NCBI GenBank assembly: GCA_013339895.1
Contig: JABACO010000012.1
Location: forward strand, 5,113,449-5,177,448
DNA: 64,000 bases
Source of the DNA: Ephydatia muelleri
Lineage: Eukaryota > Porifera > Demospongiae > Spongillida > Spongillidae
Reading direction: 5' to 3'
Shown: positions 47,081 to 59,752 of the stretch, in pieces
Numbering within the stretch: position 1 is the stretch's first letter
How the letters are laid out: each line of letters begins with the position of its first letter
Notes under the pieces: generated by a model
The model's input: the letters and a program-made list of their open reading frames with translations, nothing else
What the model was told of the DNA's origin: nothing
Database searches by the model: none
Position numbers and translations under genes: made by a program

Positions 47081-50000
47081 AAACGTTTAGTAATAAAGGT
47101 GTGAGTTTGAAGACTATGGCCAAAACACTACTTGGGAAGGACCTGAACAAGTCCAGTCACATTACACGAAGTAACTGGGAAGCAAGCACACTCTCAGAAG
47201 ACCAGGTACGTTTTGTGCACACGCATGCGGCCATGCACACAGGACACTGGTACAGGTTAATGATATACAATTCTATAGCCATCCAGAATCCAGGATGTCA
47301 GACATGTGTAGGTTCACTATCAGTTCATTGGATGTTGATAAAATGAATTTTTTGTTTACGTAACTCACAGTATATTTCTCAAACCTTGGATACATGGGGG
47401 GATGAGCAGTTTGAACATTGGCTTCTACTTCACCTATATACATGTAGTACTCATTAGTGGATTTCCTGTCTTATGCAAGGTATCCCACAATCAAGCAACA
47501 TTCAATACAACTAACTTTTGATTATTAGGGATCATCGTTTCCGTGAAAAGGGACCTAATGCATGTTTTTTCAAGATCTGTAATTTTTTATATTCTTGAAG
47601 TCTGAAAAGTCCTCTACACATTACTTCTTACGCACTGAGAATCAGAGTATCTGTCATGGAGATGTAAGGCCCTGAAGTGTTAATTAGCCATACATTTTAA
47701 TGCAAGCGTTACATTTCTAGTGTGTACTGGATGTATATGTTAGGTCCCTTTTCGCGGAAACGATCCCATTATTTTACATTAGTAACTTTGGGAAGAAATT
47801 ATAATATAAAATACATTTACCTAATAATAAACAAAAATCAAAAAAGAAAAATTATCAATCACACACAATAATGAACGTATAACATATCTACTCAATCATT
47901 CAATATCCTGCTTGTTAAGTTTTATTGAATTTCAGTCAGTTAATCTGTTAACTATTCATTCAAATTGAATTAACCACCCATCTTCAAGCTAAAAAATTTA
48001 GTGACAACAAATAACAGTTCAGTTACTTAAACTATTAATTAACTAATTCTATTGCAGGATTACATGTATGCATGGACAAACATTTGATTTTCAGGCACTT
48101 GATTATGAGTAGTTTGGCAATATTTACATTTATTTTTAATACTTAAAATTTATTGTTGATATAATCTGAATTCCTACATGTACATGTATTTGAACTGGTT
48201 GTTACTAACCAAGACCCACTAACCACTAATGTAACAACTTGTCGTGAATTTTCCTTCATTGTGGGACACCTTGTCTAATCAATAATTATTGGCTTCTAAT
48301 GAAGCACATGTTAATTTTAAAACTTACTCCACTACAAAGTGTACTGTAACTTTGTGTTTTCAGGTCACCTATGCAGCCTGTGATGCAATCGTGGCACTGC
48401 ACATAGTGAAGGCACTTGTGAACAGGAAAGTTAATAAGGCTGAGGCTGTCTCCATTGAGCCAGAAGCACGTGTTGGGAGAGATCCCCAAGGGGTTGGAAG
48501 TTTGGACTGTGATCTGCTAACAGACGAAGAGCTGACCAGCTTGGTTGGTTTCTGCCAAGGCATTGTTGATGTGGCTTTTAAAGGAAAGGGAGGTGGAGGA
48601 GGAGGAGGTGGTGGAGGAGGAGGTGAAGGAGGTGGTGGAGGAGGTGGAGGAGGAGGAGGTGAGGGAGAGAGCAGCGCTAGGAAGAAGACTGCAGCGTACA
48701 TGACAAGGCAGTCTCCACTGTACCATAACTGTCAGCTCCTTGCACCCGATGGCAGCTTACTGTCTACTGTTGACAAGAAAAAGGTGGAATGGTATTTGCA
48801 GCGAGGATTGGCAAGTATGTGGTCTTCTTTGGTCGAAATCGCATGTATGTTTAAATACCATATTCTTGTACAAGTGTGTTCTGTTATGCATGTGTTACAA
48901 GTACTCTTTGACTGGATTTTACAACATGCTTGTTCATTATCAGCGCATGTACCAGTATTATATTTCTGTTTACCCATTTTATTTTTAAGTGCATTTCTAA
49001 ATCTTTTGTGCAGAGTAAGTTCTCTACATTGCAATCCCTATACCCCTATCCCACTCTAGCCTTGGTAAGCCAGGACCCTCCTAAAGCACAGCTCATATTT
49101 GAGCCTCGCGGTCGCCCAGGGGAAGATCGCCAGTACTATCTGGAAGAAAAGGAAAATATATGTGTGGTGTGCGGGAGTGGAAAAGACTGTGTCAGGAAGA
49201 ACATCGTTCCCCACGAGTACAGACAGTGAGTCCTCTGCTCCTCCCACCACCCATGATGCTGAGCTCATCAGGTGCGGGGGGTTTTTTTTTTTTTTTTTTT
49301 TTTTTTTGTGCTCGCAAGGTACTTCCCCTCTCATATGAAGGAGCACCTGTCACATGACGTGGTGCTGCTTTGCACCCCGTGTCACCAGACGTGCAGTTAC
49401 CATGACGGCAAGTTCAAACGCTATCTGGCTGAGGAGTATGGAGCTCCAATAAGTGGCGGCCAATCAAGGAAGTTTTTTGATGACCCGGCACTTCTAAAGG
49501 CAAAGAACTACGCCAAGTGAGTGCATGTACTGTTTGTGTCAGTATTTGACTATGGACACCAGCTGGGCACATACCGGTACATTTTGTTATAAATCTGGTT
49601 CAGAAAAGCTGTATACATTACCATAAATCATAGTATCCTGTGTTAACCCCTTGGTTGTACTCAAGCTTTGTCGTGGTGGACCAATATTGATGGACATTCA
49701 CTTTCTTTAACCAGTCTACCGATGAATTACAATATCCATGTATGCATCTGTAAGTGTATGCATTAGTGTCTGTTGTCCTGGATGTCACGCACGGGGGGCG
49801 AGTACGCCCCATGGGGCATGCCACTGGAGATTGTCACAGTGGAGCATTGCTTCATTGCCGTGTTTTTAAAGCACTTTAAACCCTGGGAGGAAATCATCAG
49901 GGCTGGAGTCGTTATAACTATTTGAACCAGATCGTGAAAGGTTGCATAGCTCACATGTAACGAAATGAAAGCTTACGTAAATTTTGGTCTGTGTACAAGT

Positions 50001-51864
50001 ACATGGAGTTGATCACCAATCAAGTTCCGTGTGTTGAGGCTACTGTAGTACAGCTCAGTGATGAAAATATGGACTGCCAATCAACAGCAGCAGCCATTTG
50101 TGTGGACTAAATACCTGTGCCTATTCAAAAACACTCCACTTATTTTTTTTTGTCGGAAAGGTCAGCTGTTTTCACATTGCGCAATGCGCAATTAGAACAG
50201 CTAAAAGTCAAGGCTCTGTGTATGATTAACAGTAAGACACTACACCGTCGTTTCTTAAGCCCAGAGCTGAAACTACATGAAGAATTAACCTGCTTTGGGA
50301 AATTTTCTATTTCTAATATACTCCATATGAATGCCTACAATCTGAATTACTGTCCACCATGGGGCACCCCCCACCATGGGGCACCCCCCACCATGGGGCA
50401 CCCCCCACCCCCAAGGGAACTTTCAGGACAATAGACATAATTGTATAATATTCACACTTCTCTTTTCTGCATTTTGAAAACAGGTACATAACAGTTTAAA
50501 ATTTAATCACATTGCTTCTGGTATATTTAGTTGACCATTACACCCACTACATGCACACGTAGGGTGAGAAAACTACCGTTTCATTGCCGAAGCATTCTGC
50601 TAAAAATATTTGAATCAGTGCATGTACATTTACGTGTCTCTTGTTTCCTCGTATGTGTGTGTGTATGACTTACCATTAGAGCTCTGAGCAAAGGGAACAA
50701 GATTCCTGAGCAAAGAAAGGTGCAGCTACTACAATCATTAGCTGAGCATTTCAGTTGTACAGTTGATGAAGTAACCACAGAACTCATTGCGAAAGCCTCA
50801 GAGATGGACACTAGGTGAGATATTTATATTTGGAATGACCATAAGTAATCGTATTTCAACACTTAGGCATATGTGCTCTACATACGCTGTACATGCATGT
50901 ACTGTATTATAAATTAAAATACCATATTATGGTTTATTGCCATGTGCGGGCATCATATTCACTGTGGACGCTGGCACATTTGGATAAGTACATTATGCTA
51001 GCAGTGGTGAGATGATAAGGGTTTGTCCTTTGTGTGTGGGGTGGGGTCCACATGTCGTACCATATGTGGCTTTTGTTTTTTAGTGCAGTGTTACGTGTGC
51101 TAGTCATGTACATGTATTGCCACACCAATGGTTGTCAAGCTACATGTGTGTGTGTGGGTATTCGTGTGTGTGTGGGAGGGTGTGGGTTTATTCATGTGTG
51201 TGTGGAGGTGTGTGGAGGTGTGGGTTTATTCTTGTGTTTATGTGAGGGGGTGTGGGTTCATTCATGTGTGTGTGTGTGCGTTGTGTGTGTAGTGTGTACA
51301 ATACACAGTACGCTTCATGTACAGTATATGATTGGCTGCACTATAGTAGGTGTGTAATTGCCCACAATTATGCAACTGGATATACAATGATGTGGGTTGA
51401 GAGAGTAGTCACCCGACTCGACTGCGAGGCTGTTATATGGATGCATCAGTCAGACAGTTGTGGGTTGAAGCAATTAGTGATCCTAACATACCGTGCTATG
51501 TATTGAATCTATAAACACCGAACGTTAGGTACACGTTAGGTATACCTAACAACATTAAAAGTATTATAGTTATGAAGCCATAAGGATAAATTTAATAAAC
51601 ACGCACAAAAGGTGTTAAAAGGGGGGTTGATCTTTAGAATGTAATGTTGTGTATTTAAAATATGGAGACCACTGCAATTTTTTTTTTGCCAGATCCCCCA
51701 ATAGTGGATTTGTATCACATGGTGAAGCAGTGGTAGTGAAGGTGCAGGAACAGGGAAAACTTGTGGAGTTCCAAAGAAGCTGGAGGAAACATTTCCTTGA
51801 TGTGATGCAACCTAGATGCATGCCAGAACTATGGTCGGTGGACCATAATCCACGTACAAGCTAA
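45594..51864 (+). CDS. EXD2: EXD2 orthologue, 3'-5' exonuclease domain protein
   Basis: DEDDy-type exonuclease; in vertebrates EXD2 is linked to DNA-end resection and to mitochondrial RNA/protein homeostasis. Exons: 45594-45982, 46359-46475, 47106-47205, 48364-48814, 49060-49225, 49319-49516, 50680-50814, 51693-51864; 1728 nt, 575 residues, every junction in frame. N-terminus MRPVGVIVLGLGWWRRRR matches the membrane anchor followed by arginines in EXD2. Catalytic motifs: GLDCEW (DxE), a middle GVGISNDAKRLQ with VDLQHLA, and YAACDAIVALH (Tyr/Asp of motif III). Then QSPLYHNCQLLAPDG, a zinc-binding HNH-like region (CVVCGSG...HEYRQYF...LLCTPCHQTC) and the end HFLDVMQPRCMPELWSVDHN, all collinear with vertebrate EXD2. 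Start at 45594 has an ACCATGC context. Odd: the variable linker after the exonuclease domain is a glycine run. The poly-T at 49281-49307 is the polypyrimidine tract of intron 5. Confidence 0.93.
46861..47086. repeat. (GT)n microsatellite in EXD2 intron 2
   Basis: Long TG tract with TGCATG and GCGTG interruptions, ending about 20 bp before the exon-3 acceptor. It will be length-variable and sits in the position of the branch point and polypyrimidine tract. Confidence 0.95.
47528..47768. mobile_element. Inverted-end element in EXD2 intron 3
   Basis: Ends GGGATCATCGTTTCCGTGAA.. and the inverse of GGGATCGTTTCCGCGAAAAG, followed by GGACCTAA on both sides. ATTATT flanks both ends (47521-47526 and 47768-47773), a likely target duplication. 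The interior (47595-47710) matches 33830-33930. Related to the TTTTCGCGGAAAC repeats at 18.7-19.0 kb. Confidence 0.65.
48590..48665 (+). repeat. Coding (GGN)n tract giving a glycine run in EXD2
   Basis: About 24 glycines broken by one or two Glu codons, built of GGA and GGT/GGC. It replaces the poorly conserved linker between the exonuclease core and the C-terminal domain. Frame stays open on both sides. Confidence 0.9.
50357..50408. repeat. 18-bp minisatellite, three copies, EXD2 intron 6
   Basis: CACCATGGGGCACCCCCC repeated three times with a truncated last unit. Contains the CCATGG palindrome. Confidence 0.9.
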
Positions 51865-53624
51865 ACTGTCATATAGTTTAGCAGTACATCTATTTTTGTA
51901 TCTACAGTGTAATGTAGACAAAAATACATGTTTATTCTTTTATAATTTTTATATTTTTTGTGTACATGTGTATGTCGTATAAGCCATATTTGGTTGCAGT
52001 TAAATACCATGTACTCTAGAGTGATATGTGTGTACATGGGTTGCCAAATTAATGATTAAAGCTGTCTTATTTATTTAAGTGCCACTAACTCTGTGCCAAT
52101 CATGCAGCAGGATCCTCTTCTTATGCTGATGCCATACCACAAGAGATCAGTGATATGGAAGAGCAGTAAAAAATGCACAACAGTGTAATGGAGGTGGTTA
52201 TGGTTTGAGCCTGGTTTGTTTACATGGTGAAAAAAAACATTGACCATGGGTTCGATGCATTTAAAAAAAAACATACACTGAGCAGATGTACAAGTCATTT
52301 GTGAGTTGAACATACATAAATATGATTTACGCCGTCAAACATCTGTTTCCAATTTTCTTGCTGGTTCTAAAATCAAATTCTGGCAAGTTTCTTTTAATTG
52401 AGAATTCATGTAGTAATTACTCCACAATTCAAGATTTTCAATTGTTGTGTTCAGTGTTAGAACCTGTTGAAGAAATGACAAATGTTGTGATGTGATTTGC
52501 GGTACTTAGATGTACCATATATATAATATGCCAATCTAGATGTACTGAAATGCATGTTGGGGTGGGGGGGAGGGGGGGGAGGAATAGTAATTTATTTGGT
52601 TTTGATGCACAGTAAACATTTAGTACAAAATAAGAAATGGTCTTGTATTGATATACATGTGTATGTGGTATATGGTACAGCTAAGTACCACAAATCACAT
52701 CACATCATATGGATATGGGTGTCCCACAAACCAAGGTGTTCGTTTATTATGGTAGCTAATATCTTTTACGCATAATAATTACACTAATCATGAAGCAATT
52801 TTGATGCAAACAGTTCACTCAATGAACTGAAAATGGCTATCAGAATAATTTTCTGAATCTTCAAGTCACGCTTGTCTCATGTAGATTTATCTAAATGTTG
52901 TAAAGTGTATATAAATGGTACATGCCATTACATCTACTTCCCTTCAGTGTACTAATACCTGAAAAATTATCTCATAAAAACAAAGTATTTATATATGTTG
53001 CATCTAGATCTTCTCCTACTTTATGAACTAGTTTAGAGACAATTGGTCCCACAGGCCAGACAAGCCATTGACACTACTAAACAATTCACTCCACTGTTAA
53101 GTTTTCACTTCTAGATTAAAGTGTCTTGGTTTTTACCATAAATCTTTCAATTCACACAAACTTAGTCAATACTGGTGGCTAATTACATTATAGCAGGACA
53201 CCCCTGGACATAATCTTGCCAACTTTAGCTTGCAATACACGATACATAATTGTTGCAGTAGATGTTGGAAAGTGAGAGGATATGTGTAACACATTTGCAT
53301 ACATGTATGATGCATAAATGCGTGTGTTTTTTTTTAATAGAAGAAATGCAGCTTATTGGGTTTAACCTATAAATGTACATGTAAATCTGAGACTGCACAC
53401 CTTGCATTGATACGGTATAAATTGGCAGTGCACTTAATAATCCCAATTTATGCTTCATTGCTTTATTTCTCATTTTAAACTGGCCAAAATACTTGATATA
53501 TTCAGTTTCACTTGCAGATTAGTGGATGAAGAAAAACTATACACTACAATACAAGTATTATGTACAAGGCAATTGTATGTATACTGTAATTAGAATGCAC
53601 AAACATAGTTGGCTTACCCCATGT
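51865..53624. other. Gap between convergent EXD2 and myotubularin genes
   Basis: AT-rich, with AATAAA-like signals (for example near 51595 and 52030) and a G-rich tract at 52559-52582. I looked on the minus strand for additional myotubularin exons (coiled-coil or FYVE) and saw none. Confidence 0.4.
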
Positions 53625-56600
53625 TCAGAATACGACTGATTTCTGTACACATGAATCTATAGGAAGTATAACAGCTGGATTATTGAATGCACTCTTTGGA
53701 TGTCTACCGGTAAGTACAGTGCAATTTATACCTGACTGTTGATGAAACTCCATAAAGAAATAGTTCTCGCTCGTACAGCCTAGAGACACACAAAACAAAA
53801 TGACTGATCAGTAACAATTTATGGCATTTAATGAATTTTCTCACCAAGCTGTCTCTAATCTTCTCACTGTCCATAAGGAAAGTGCCGAAAGCACAACTGT
53901 TTAAAAATGTTTCACATTAGCATACATAGAGCCACAAATGCCAATATGCCCTCTGTACCTGTACAGATGATTCAGTATTGTCACAAGGAAATGTTCATTA
54001 AACTCAAATGCATGAGGAAACTGAAATAATATGTGCATGTTGTGTACAGTGGCGGAAGGATTTAATCCACATGGAACTTACTTGGACACACATCTGCCAC
54101 ACACAGTCAATGAACTGCAAGAAGATGGGAGCTCTCTGGTCATCATCATGTGCACTGCCACCATGGCCTGTACGCTGTAAGGAAGTGCACCAACCATAAG
54201 TAGTAGGCACTCATTTTTTGTGAAAAACTGCATTATTTTTTGAGACATGCCATTGAACACATCACAAATTGCGCCTGGTTTGTGTGGCTATCATTTTAAA
54301 TAAAAACTATGGCACAACCAACAATGGGGCCGGGCCGCGCCTCTATGTGTGAGTTGAAATATGCACATGCACATGTACCTGATTAAATTTGTGTCCAAAA
54401 GAGATCCAATCTTTTTCTACTAGAACCTGCATGTTGCGAAATGAATTCAGCAAGATGAGCATTTTGAAGCCTTACTTCAAAGCCAATTATGGTCCTATAG
54501 AAAGGGTCCAGCAGCATCTGTGCTAAAGACGATAGCTGTGATGTTCTATCCCATCCATCTGAGCAATGAATCAGAGCTGAGGAGTGCTTTTGGTTTATAA
54601 CATCAGCAATTCTCTGTGCTCCATTCAAAACAGCCTGGTGAATGGAAAAATAACAATTGTGCATCATCAGCGTATATCATACCACAAATGTAGCTATTAT
54701 AAAAGATAAATAACTGCCCTCAAACAATCAAGCAGGTATAGAGTTTAAAATTAAATTAGTGGGCAAATTCCATTAATCAAGCAGTTAATGCATTGTAATA
54801 CTGAGAACCCAGTACCCTTATGTGATGCAGCCATTGAGAGTTCTGAAGCAACATGAACCTTTGCTCATCAGTGCACAAAGAACAGACAGCTTGCAACTTG
54901 AACAGGCTGAAATGTAGTATTAAGACCATAATGACGTGGCTAAAAGGAGCATGACATTCACCTCTCTCGCATCTTGTGAATGTTTTCAATATCCAGAAAT
55001 TCAAGTTGCGTGTTGACATATTGTTCTTTGGCTTCATAGCCTCCTCCCCTGGGCTGTGAAACGGGGGGGGGATGCATACACATTGACTACTCCAGTGATG
55101 GTACAAAGGAAGTTGCAGTGCACAGTTAATTTACTTTGATCAGTAATCCTATATGAAGCATTTATACATACATTGCTTTCTTCATCCATGTATCTAGTGG
55201 CTAGTTGCACGTCGCAATGACATGCATGTGTATGCAGACCACGCACGGATACAGACCCAAACGGAGACCACATACAATATTTGCCATTGCATTCAGCTTT
55301 GGTCGAGCATCGAATATATAAAGCATCGTTGAATTCGTGTTGGTATCTATGATTTTCTGAATGTAAGCCTCATCCTCCAGGCAGCGCCTGTTCAGAAGGC
55401 CGCACAAGGGTTGACTGCTCCGAGTTATTGAACATCCAGTGCGACAACTATGCCATGACAGAACCTATGTTTTAAAGAGTGCTCATGTTAATAAAATGGA
55501 AAAAAAAAACATGGCCACACTGTATGGAATAAGTACACGTTCAAACATTATGGAATATATCGCTTAAAGCCAAATTGCAAGGGCTACATGTACATGCATG
55601 TACAATTATTAGGAATTATGCACATTATCGATGATGTAATCATGCATGATTATGCTCAGGAGTACCCTTTAGTATTCAAGCAACATTGTAGGTCAATATA
55701 TTTGCATTTACTGGAAATCGTCCTTTGCTTCTGAAGTTGCACACCGCATCAATGAGTCTGTTATCGCAGTTAGATGGCACCGCTAGCTGCAATAGGCAGA
55801 TATCAAGTACCCTTCATTGAACAGAATTGGTTAGACTCACAACTGATGGATACGTGTCACATTTCTCATGGTATTTGTTGATGAATGACAGCTTCCAACA
55901 CCCACCCTCTGAACCAACCCCCTGTGGTATGTGGTGCAAAATATAAACCTGTGTCATGGATCCATCACTGCCTCACCATTCTACTGAACTCTACTTCAGC
56001 ATTGTAAACCTTCCATCCATCCTCAGGGAATTTGGCTTTGAATTGAAAAGCAAACACATCACCTTCACTGTCAGCTGGAAACGCCATCATCTAAACCAAA
56101 ACAAGTCATAACTACCAGGAAATGTATTTGTTTATTTATCTAAATGGTAAACGATACATTATTAATATAACATAAGCATGAACACAATGAAAATTCATTG
56201 CTGACCTTCAGAGCATCGAATGCTCCTTTTCTTCTATGTTGTTCTGACTTAAATGCAAATTTAATTGTCCGTGAGTCCTGCAAAGTACCAAAACAATTTG
56301 AAGAAGGAATGTGACATGAAGAACCATTGAACCAACTGCACAAAGATAGCTTAACTGTAGTGAATAGGTAATTTGTGTGAAGTGATAAGGATCAAATATT
56401 TAATTTGTCCCCCACTGTCAGGCATCAAGGTATTAATTAGCAAGAATGCACATATACATGTATGGTGCATTTAGTGTATGTTGTGCATGCTCTATGCTGC
56501 TATATTCTGACCAATAGGATTTGCTATTCATGTAATCCCAAAACATCATAAACTCTTTGTCTAGTCGGATAGATTGTTAGTTACAACCTTTTATTCCCTT

Positions 56601-58811
56601 GAGGTGACTAATTAATTATCCAACGTGCACCGTAATGCATACAATAGGCCACGCCCATCATGATAGCTGCCATCCAACCAAATAAGTACACCGTGATCAT
56701 TGCAGTAAAAAAAACATGTTAAGGTATCAATGGAATTTGTTACTTTCGATACAGATGGCACATTGAAGAAATGCTACATCGTAAAATCCATTGCGATATG
56801 AGATATCGATTCAATACCAGGAATTGTTGAGCCCTTATGTAATTGTCACTTTCAAGTCATAGGAAAATGCACCTTTTATTAAATGAAATGATGGCGTGAC
56901 TTTTGCTGTGATGTAACATTATAAGAGATGCCAGCACTCATTGTGCATATTGTGTACATGTACATGCATAAGCGTGCAGAGTGCAGCCAGCAACAGTACA
57001 CATAGAGTATCTGGTTTTAATACTCTATCGTTTAAAACAAGCACTAAAAAAATAACTTCTGGTAAGAAATTAAAGTGACTAAGAATAAATGCCTTTGAAG
57101 TATGGAAAAAGACAGCTAAATGTCATTTTCTTTGTGGTGAGTGAGGTGTGGAAGCCACCCTACAGCCCCACGTAAGTGTTTTGTACACAGTACTTCAAAT
57201 TGAACAAAGTGCACAAATTTATTAAGTTCTCAATAAGCATATCTTCTTTTAAATACATATTTATACATACAATCATGCACAAAACTACCAGTAACCCTCA
57301 CGCAGGTGGATTGTTGTGGCTGTATTTGAATGGGCCATGAAAACACGAGCATCAGCTCGAACTAAGAGTGCCGTAATGGAATTTAGCATGGCAGCCCGAG
57401 ATGAATTGGTTTGTGCTGCAAGTCATATTGCTAGTTGAGAGAAAAACTGGCCTGCTGTTCTTCCCCATGCACCAAATGTCTCCACCACTAGTAGAACACA
57501 CTTCCAACCCAGTTCTGAGCATATGGGATCATTGTGGATTTGTTTCTCTCCTCTGCCTGCCTAACTGCAGCACCTACAACCACACCCACTTCGGACAAAA
57601 TACTTGATTTAAGCAGAGAAGTGATTAAAGCATCAATGGCTGCGGGCTTATTGCCAGTGGACCAGTTTCGAATCAGTACATCTGTAGTCCTATTAAGTTC
57701 GTGTAATATGAGCAGCTGATGTGTAATGTGCCTATTTGAATGTCGGATTAGGTAGCAGTGACAGAGCTATACTTTAGGAGTTCAGATGGACTGTGAGGAC
57801 ACAGGTATGAGTGATTTTAACATCCAATTTGAACGGTTAGTTTTATAGATTGATCATTTTCCCTCCATTCCCTCATCCACCTCAACATCATCCAGCGTAC
57901 AATAAATTGAAAGTGTGAGTTCTGAACTAAAAAAATGTGAAAACTGATGAATTCCCATGTCATCCTACTGTTATATAACTGGACTATTTGACGCCCATTC
58001 ACATATGAGATGTTTTAAACAACCCATAGACTAGGTACTGTATGCTAACCTTGCAGATTATCAGAAATCCATAACCATTTGGTCCATTCCTCACACTACC
58101 AAATTTTTCAACACAGCTGATTGCACCCACGGGTATGGTCAAACTGTATGATCCTCCCTGGAAAATGAGAGTGAAAATACTTATAATTACAGCACACGCA
58201 TTTGTGTGTTGTGAGTTAAAAACTATACTACATCTGTTACATTTTAACATTCATTTGTGTGATTGCTTTATTAAGTACAAGAGAAATAATAATAGTGTGA
58301 TTGTCTATGAAACTATGAGGATAGTTTCAGTATCTTTTCCGAACACTTGTATTGTTTTTCATATGCAGAAACCTAAAGCTATTTTTACCGTTATGTTGAT
58401 GGGAAATGAAAAACTTCAAACGGTACAGTAGTAATCACATTGTACACATATATAGCATCTAAGCGTAACCTGAATCTTCAGTTTCACCAAATATCTATCT
58501 ATGATTAAAAAATTGGGAGCTCGGGTTTATATCTAAAGGCCGGCATACACGGGGCGACTTCCTGCCGATTTGTCGCATGCAACTCAAATGAATATGGACA
58601 AATGTTCCGCAAACCATCAGTAAACTAAACAATTACGGAACTTTTACCCATATTCATTCGAGTTGCATGCGACAAGTCGGCAGGAAGTCGCCCCGTGTAT
58701 GCCGACCTTAAGATCTGCATTAGTCAGTAACACACATTTTTAAACACACTGTAACAGTTTCAGTGAACAGGAACTGAAACAGTACTAACATGGTGACTTT
58801 TTAATGGCACA

Positions 58812-58846
<35 letters not shown>

Positions 58847-59752
58847 CATGCGTGTATGTGTGACCTCTGTGGTGACAGCTCTGAATGCCATCCTATAATT
58901 TGTGATGTAGATGTTGCCCTTTATGAACTGTTCTGCATGACGTTGCTGTGGGTCACAAAATGTCACCTCTTGGTCTAGGGATGGGTTTGACGATGAATAC
59001 AGCATGCTGGTATCAATGGCAGTATCTTCCACAGACTCTAACCTGTGTACAGAGTGTGCTCTCCAGATAGTAGTGGGGGAGTGCCCTCCAGAGCCTAAAG
59101 CATCCAAGCCAAGCAAATAGGAGAGCAGAATCAGAAAGGGGCATTGACCATGTGAGTTTAATTATATTAATACATTTTTAAAAAGATTGCATAATAATAC
59201 ATGCGGATATGGTATTGCATGTTATTTAGCACTAGGCACTCAGTCCATTTTTTTTGTACCATAGCATTCATTTGCCTTTATTCTTTTCACATGTGTGTGA
59301 AATAGAAGTTACAAAAGGCATACATGTTTCCAGTGTGCACCATTCATAAAAGCAGTTGCAATTTAATAAGCGTTGAGAACAGTGCATGTGTTGGGCTTTC
59401 ATGTGGTTAAGACAGTAATGTATGTTTTTAAAGGTGCAAGAATGAGTGAAGTACGCCTTATAAGGTAAAAATGATTATCTTTGGGATTCCAATTAAGGCC
59501 AGTGTACAGGCAATGATTTTCGGTGCAAAAAACAGTGCGCATACAAGTTGCCCACCGTGAATGATGCGTCTTCATGATCGCAACATGGCACGATGGCACA
59601 GAGGTACAGTCAAAGCACCGTACGTTACCGTTTTAAAAAATGGGATACAGCTGCTCACCTTGCATCGCAGGCTTTCGTGGATATGGCGACGAGATCGTCT
59701 CAGCAAAGGGGGAGACGCTGTGAAGGGCGTGGGTATCGATCGATGAAGGCAT
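53625..59752 (-). CDS. Myotubularin-family phosphoinositide 3-phosphatase (MTM1/MTMR2-like)
   Basis: Removes the 3-phosphate from PI3P and PI(3,5)P2 on endosomes. Seventeen exons on the minus strand, plus-strand limits: 59659-59752, 58865-59094, 58050-58157, 56206-56277, 55977-56090, 55841-55921, 55712-55786, 55276-55464, 54962-55053, 54816-54906, 54476-54634, 54379-54426, 54082-54174, 53959-54020, 53845-53896, 53732-53779, 53625-53693; 558 residues, all junctions in frame. PH-GRAM domain: [15 protein letters not shown] and [23 protein letters not shown]. Phosphatase: [57 protein letters not shown], and the catalytic loop [12 protein letters not shown] (CX5R, Cys near residue 406) followed by [12 protein letters not shown]. 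Then [34 protein letters not shown] and [12 protein letters not shown]. Active-site residues are intact, so it should be a live enzyme. Odd: the protein ends 22 residues after INSQ and lacks the usual coiled coil. The ATG at 59752 is supported by phase, not by homology. Confidence 0.92.
57300..57720 (-). pseudogene. Reverse transcriptase C-terminal relic in myotubularin intron 3
   Basis: Same strand as the host gene: [16 protein letters not shown] (about 57650-57700), [20 protein letters not shown] (about 57430-57490), then [11 protein letters not shown] (about 57345-57380), in the correct family order, with stops between. The 1.77-kb intron is the longest in the gene and contains this insertion. 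Confidence 0.7.
58536..58710. mobile_element. Foldback MITE in myotubularin intron 2
   Basis: Arms of about 60 bp: AAGGCCGGCATACACGGGGC at the left and its near-perfect inverse at the right, with GACTTCCTGCCGA and GTCGCATGCAACTC shared inside. About 45 bp of loop. No coding content. TTA/TAA-like flanks are suggestive only. Confidence 0.85.
58816..58860. repeat. (TG)n tract next to myotubularin exon 2 donor
   Basis: TGTGTG run on the plus strand; on the minus strand it makes the exon-2 donor GTCACACATACACGC, a legal but weak GT site. Confidence 0.8.

Noticed and set aside
46818-47090. Val-Cys-rich open frame
   Set aside because: Produced by the (GT)n microsatellite in EXD2 intron 2.
48369-48701. 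Poly-proline open frame on the minus strand
   Set aside because: Antisense of the glycine run in EXD2 exon 4, which is well supported on the plus strand.
54048-54066. CAGTGGCGGAAGG as a hAT end
   Set aside because: No matching inverted end or target duplication was found nearby, and it lies next to a myotubularin exon.
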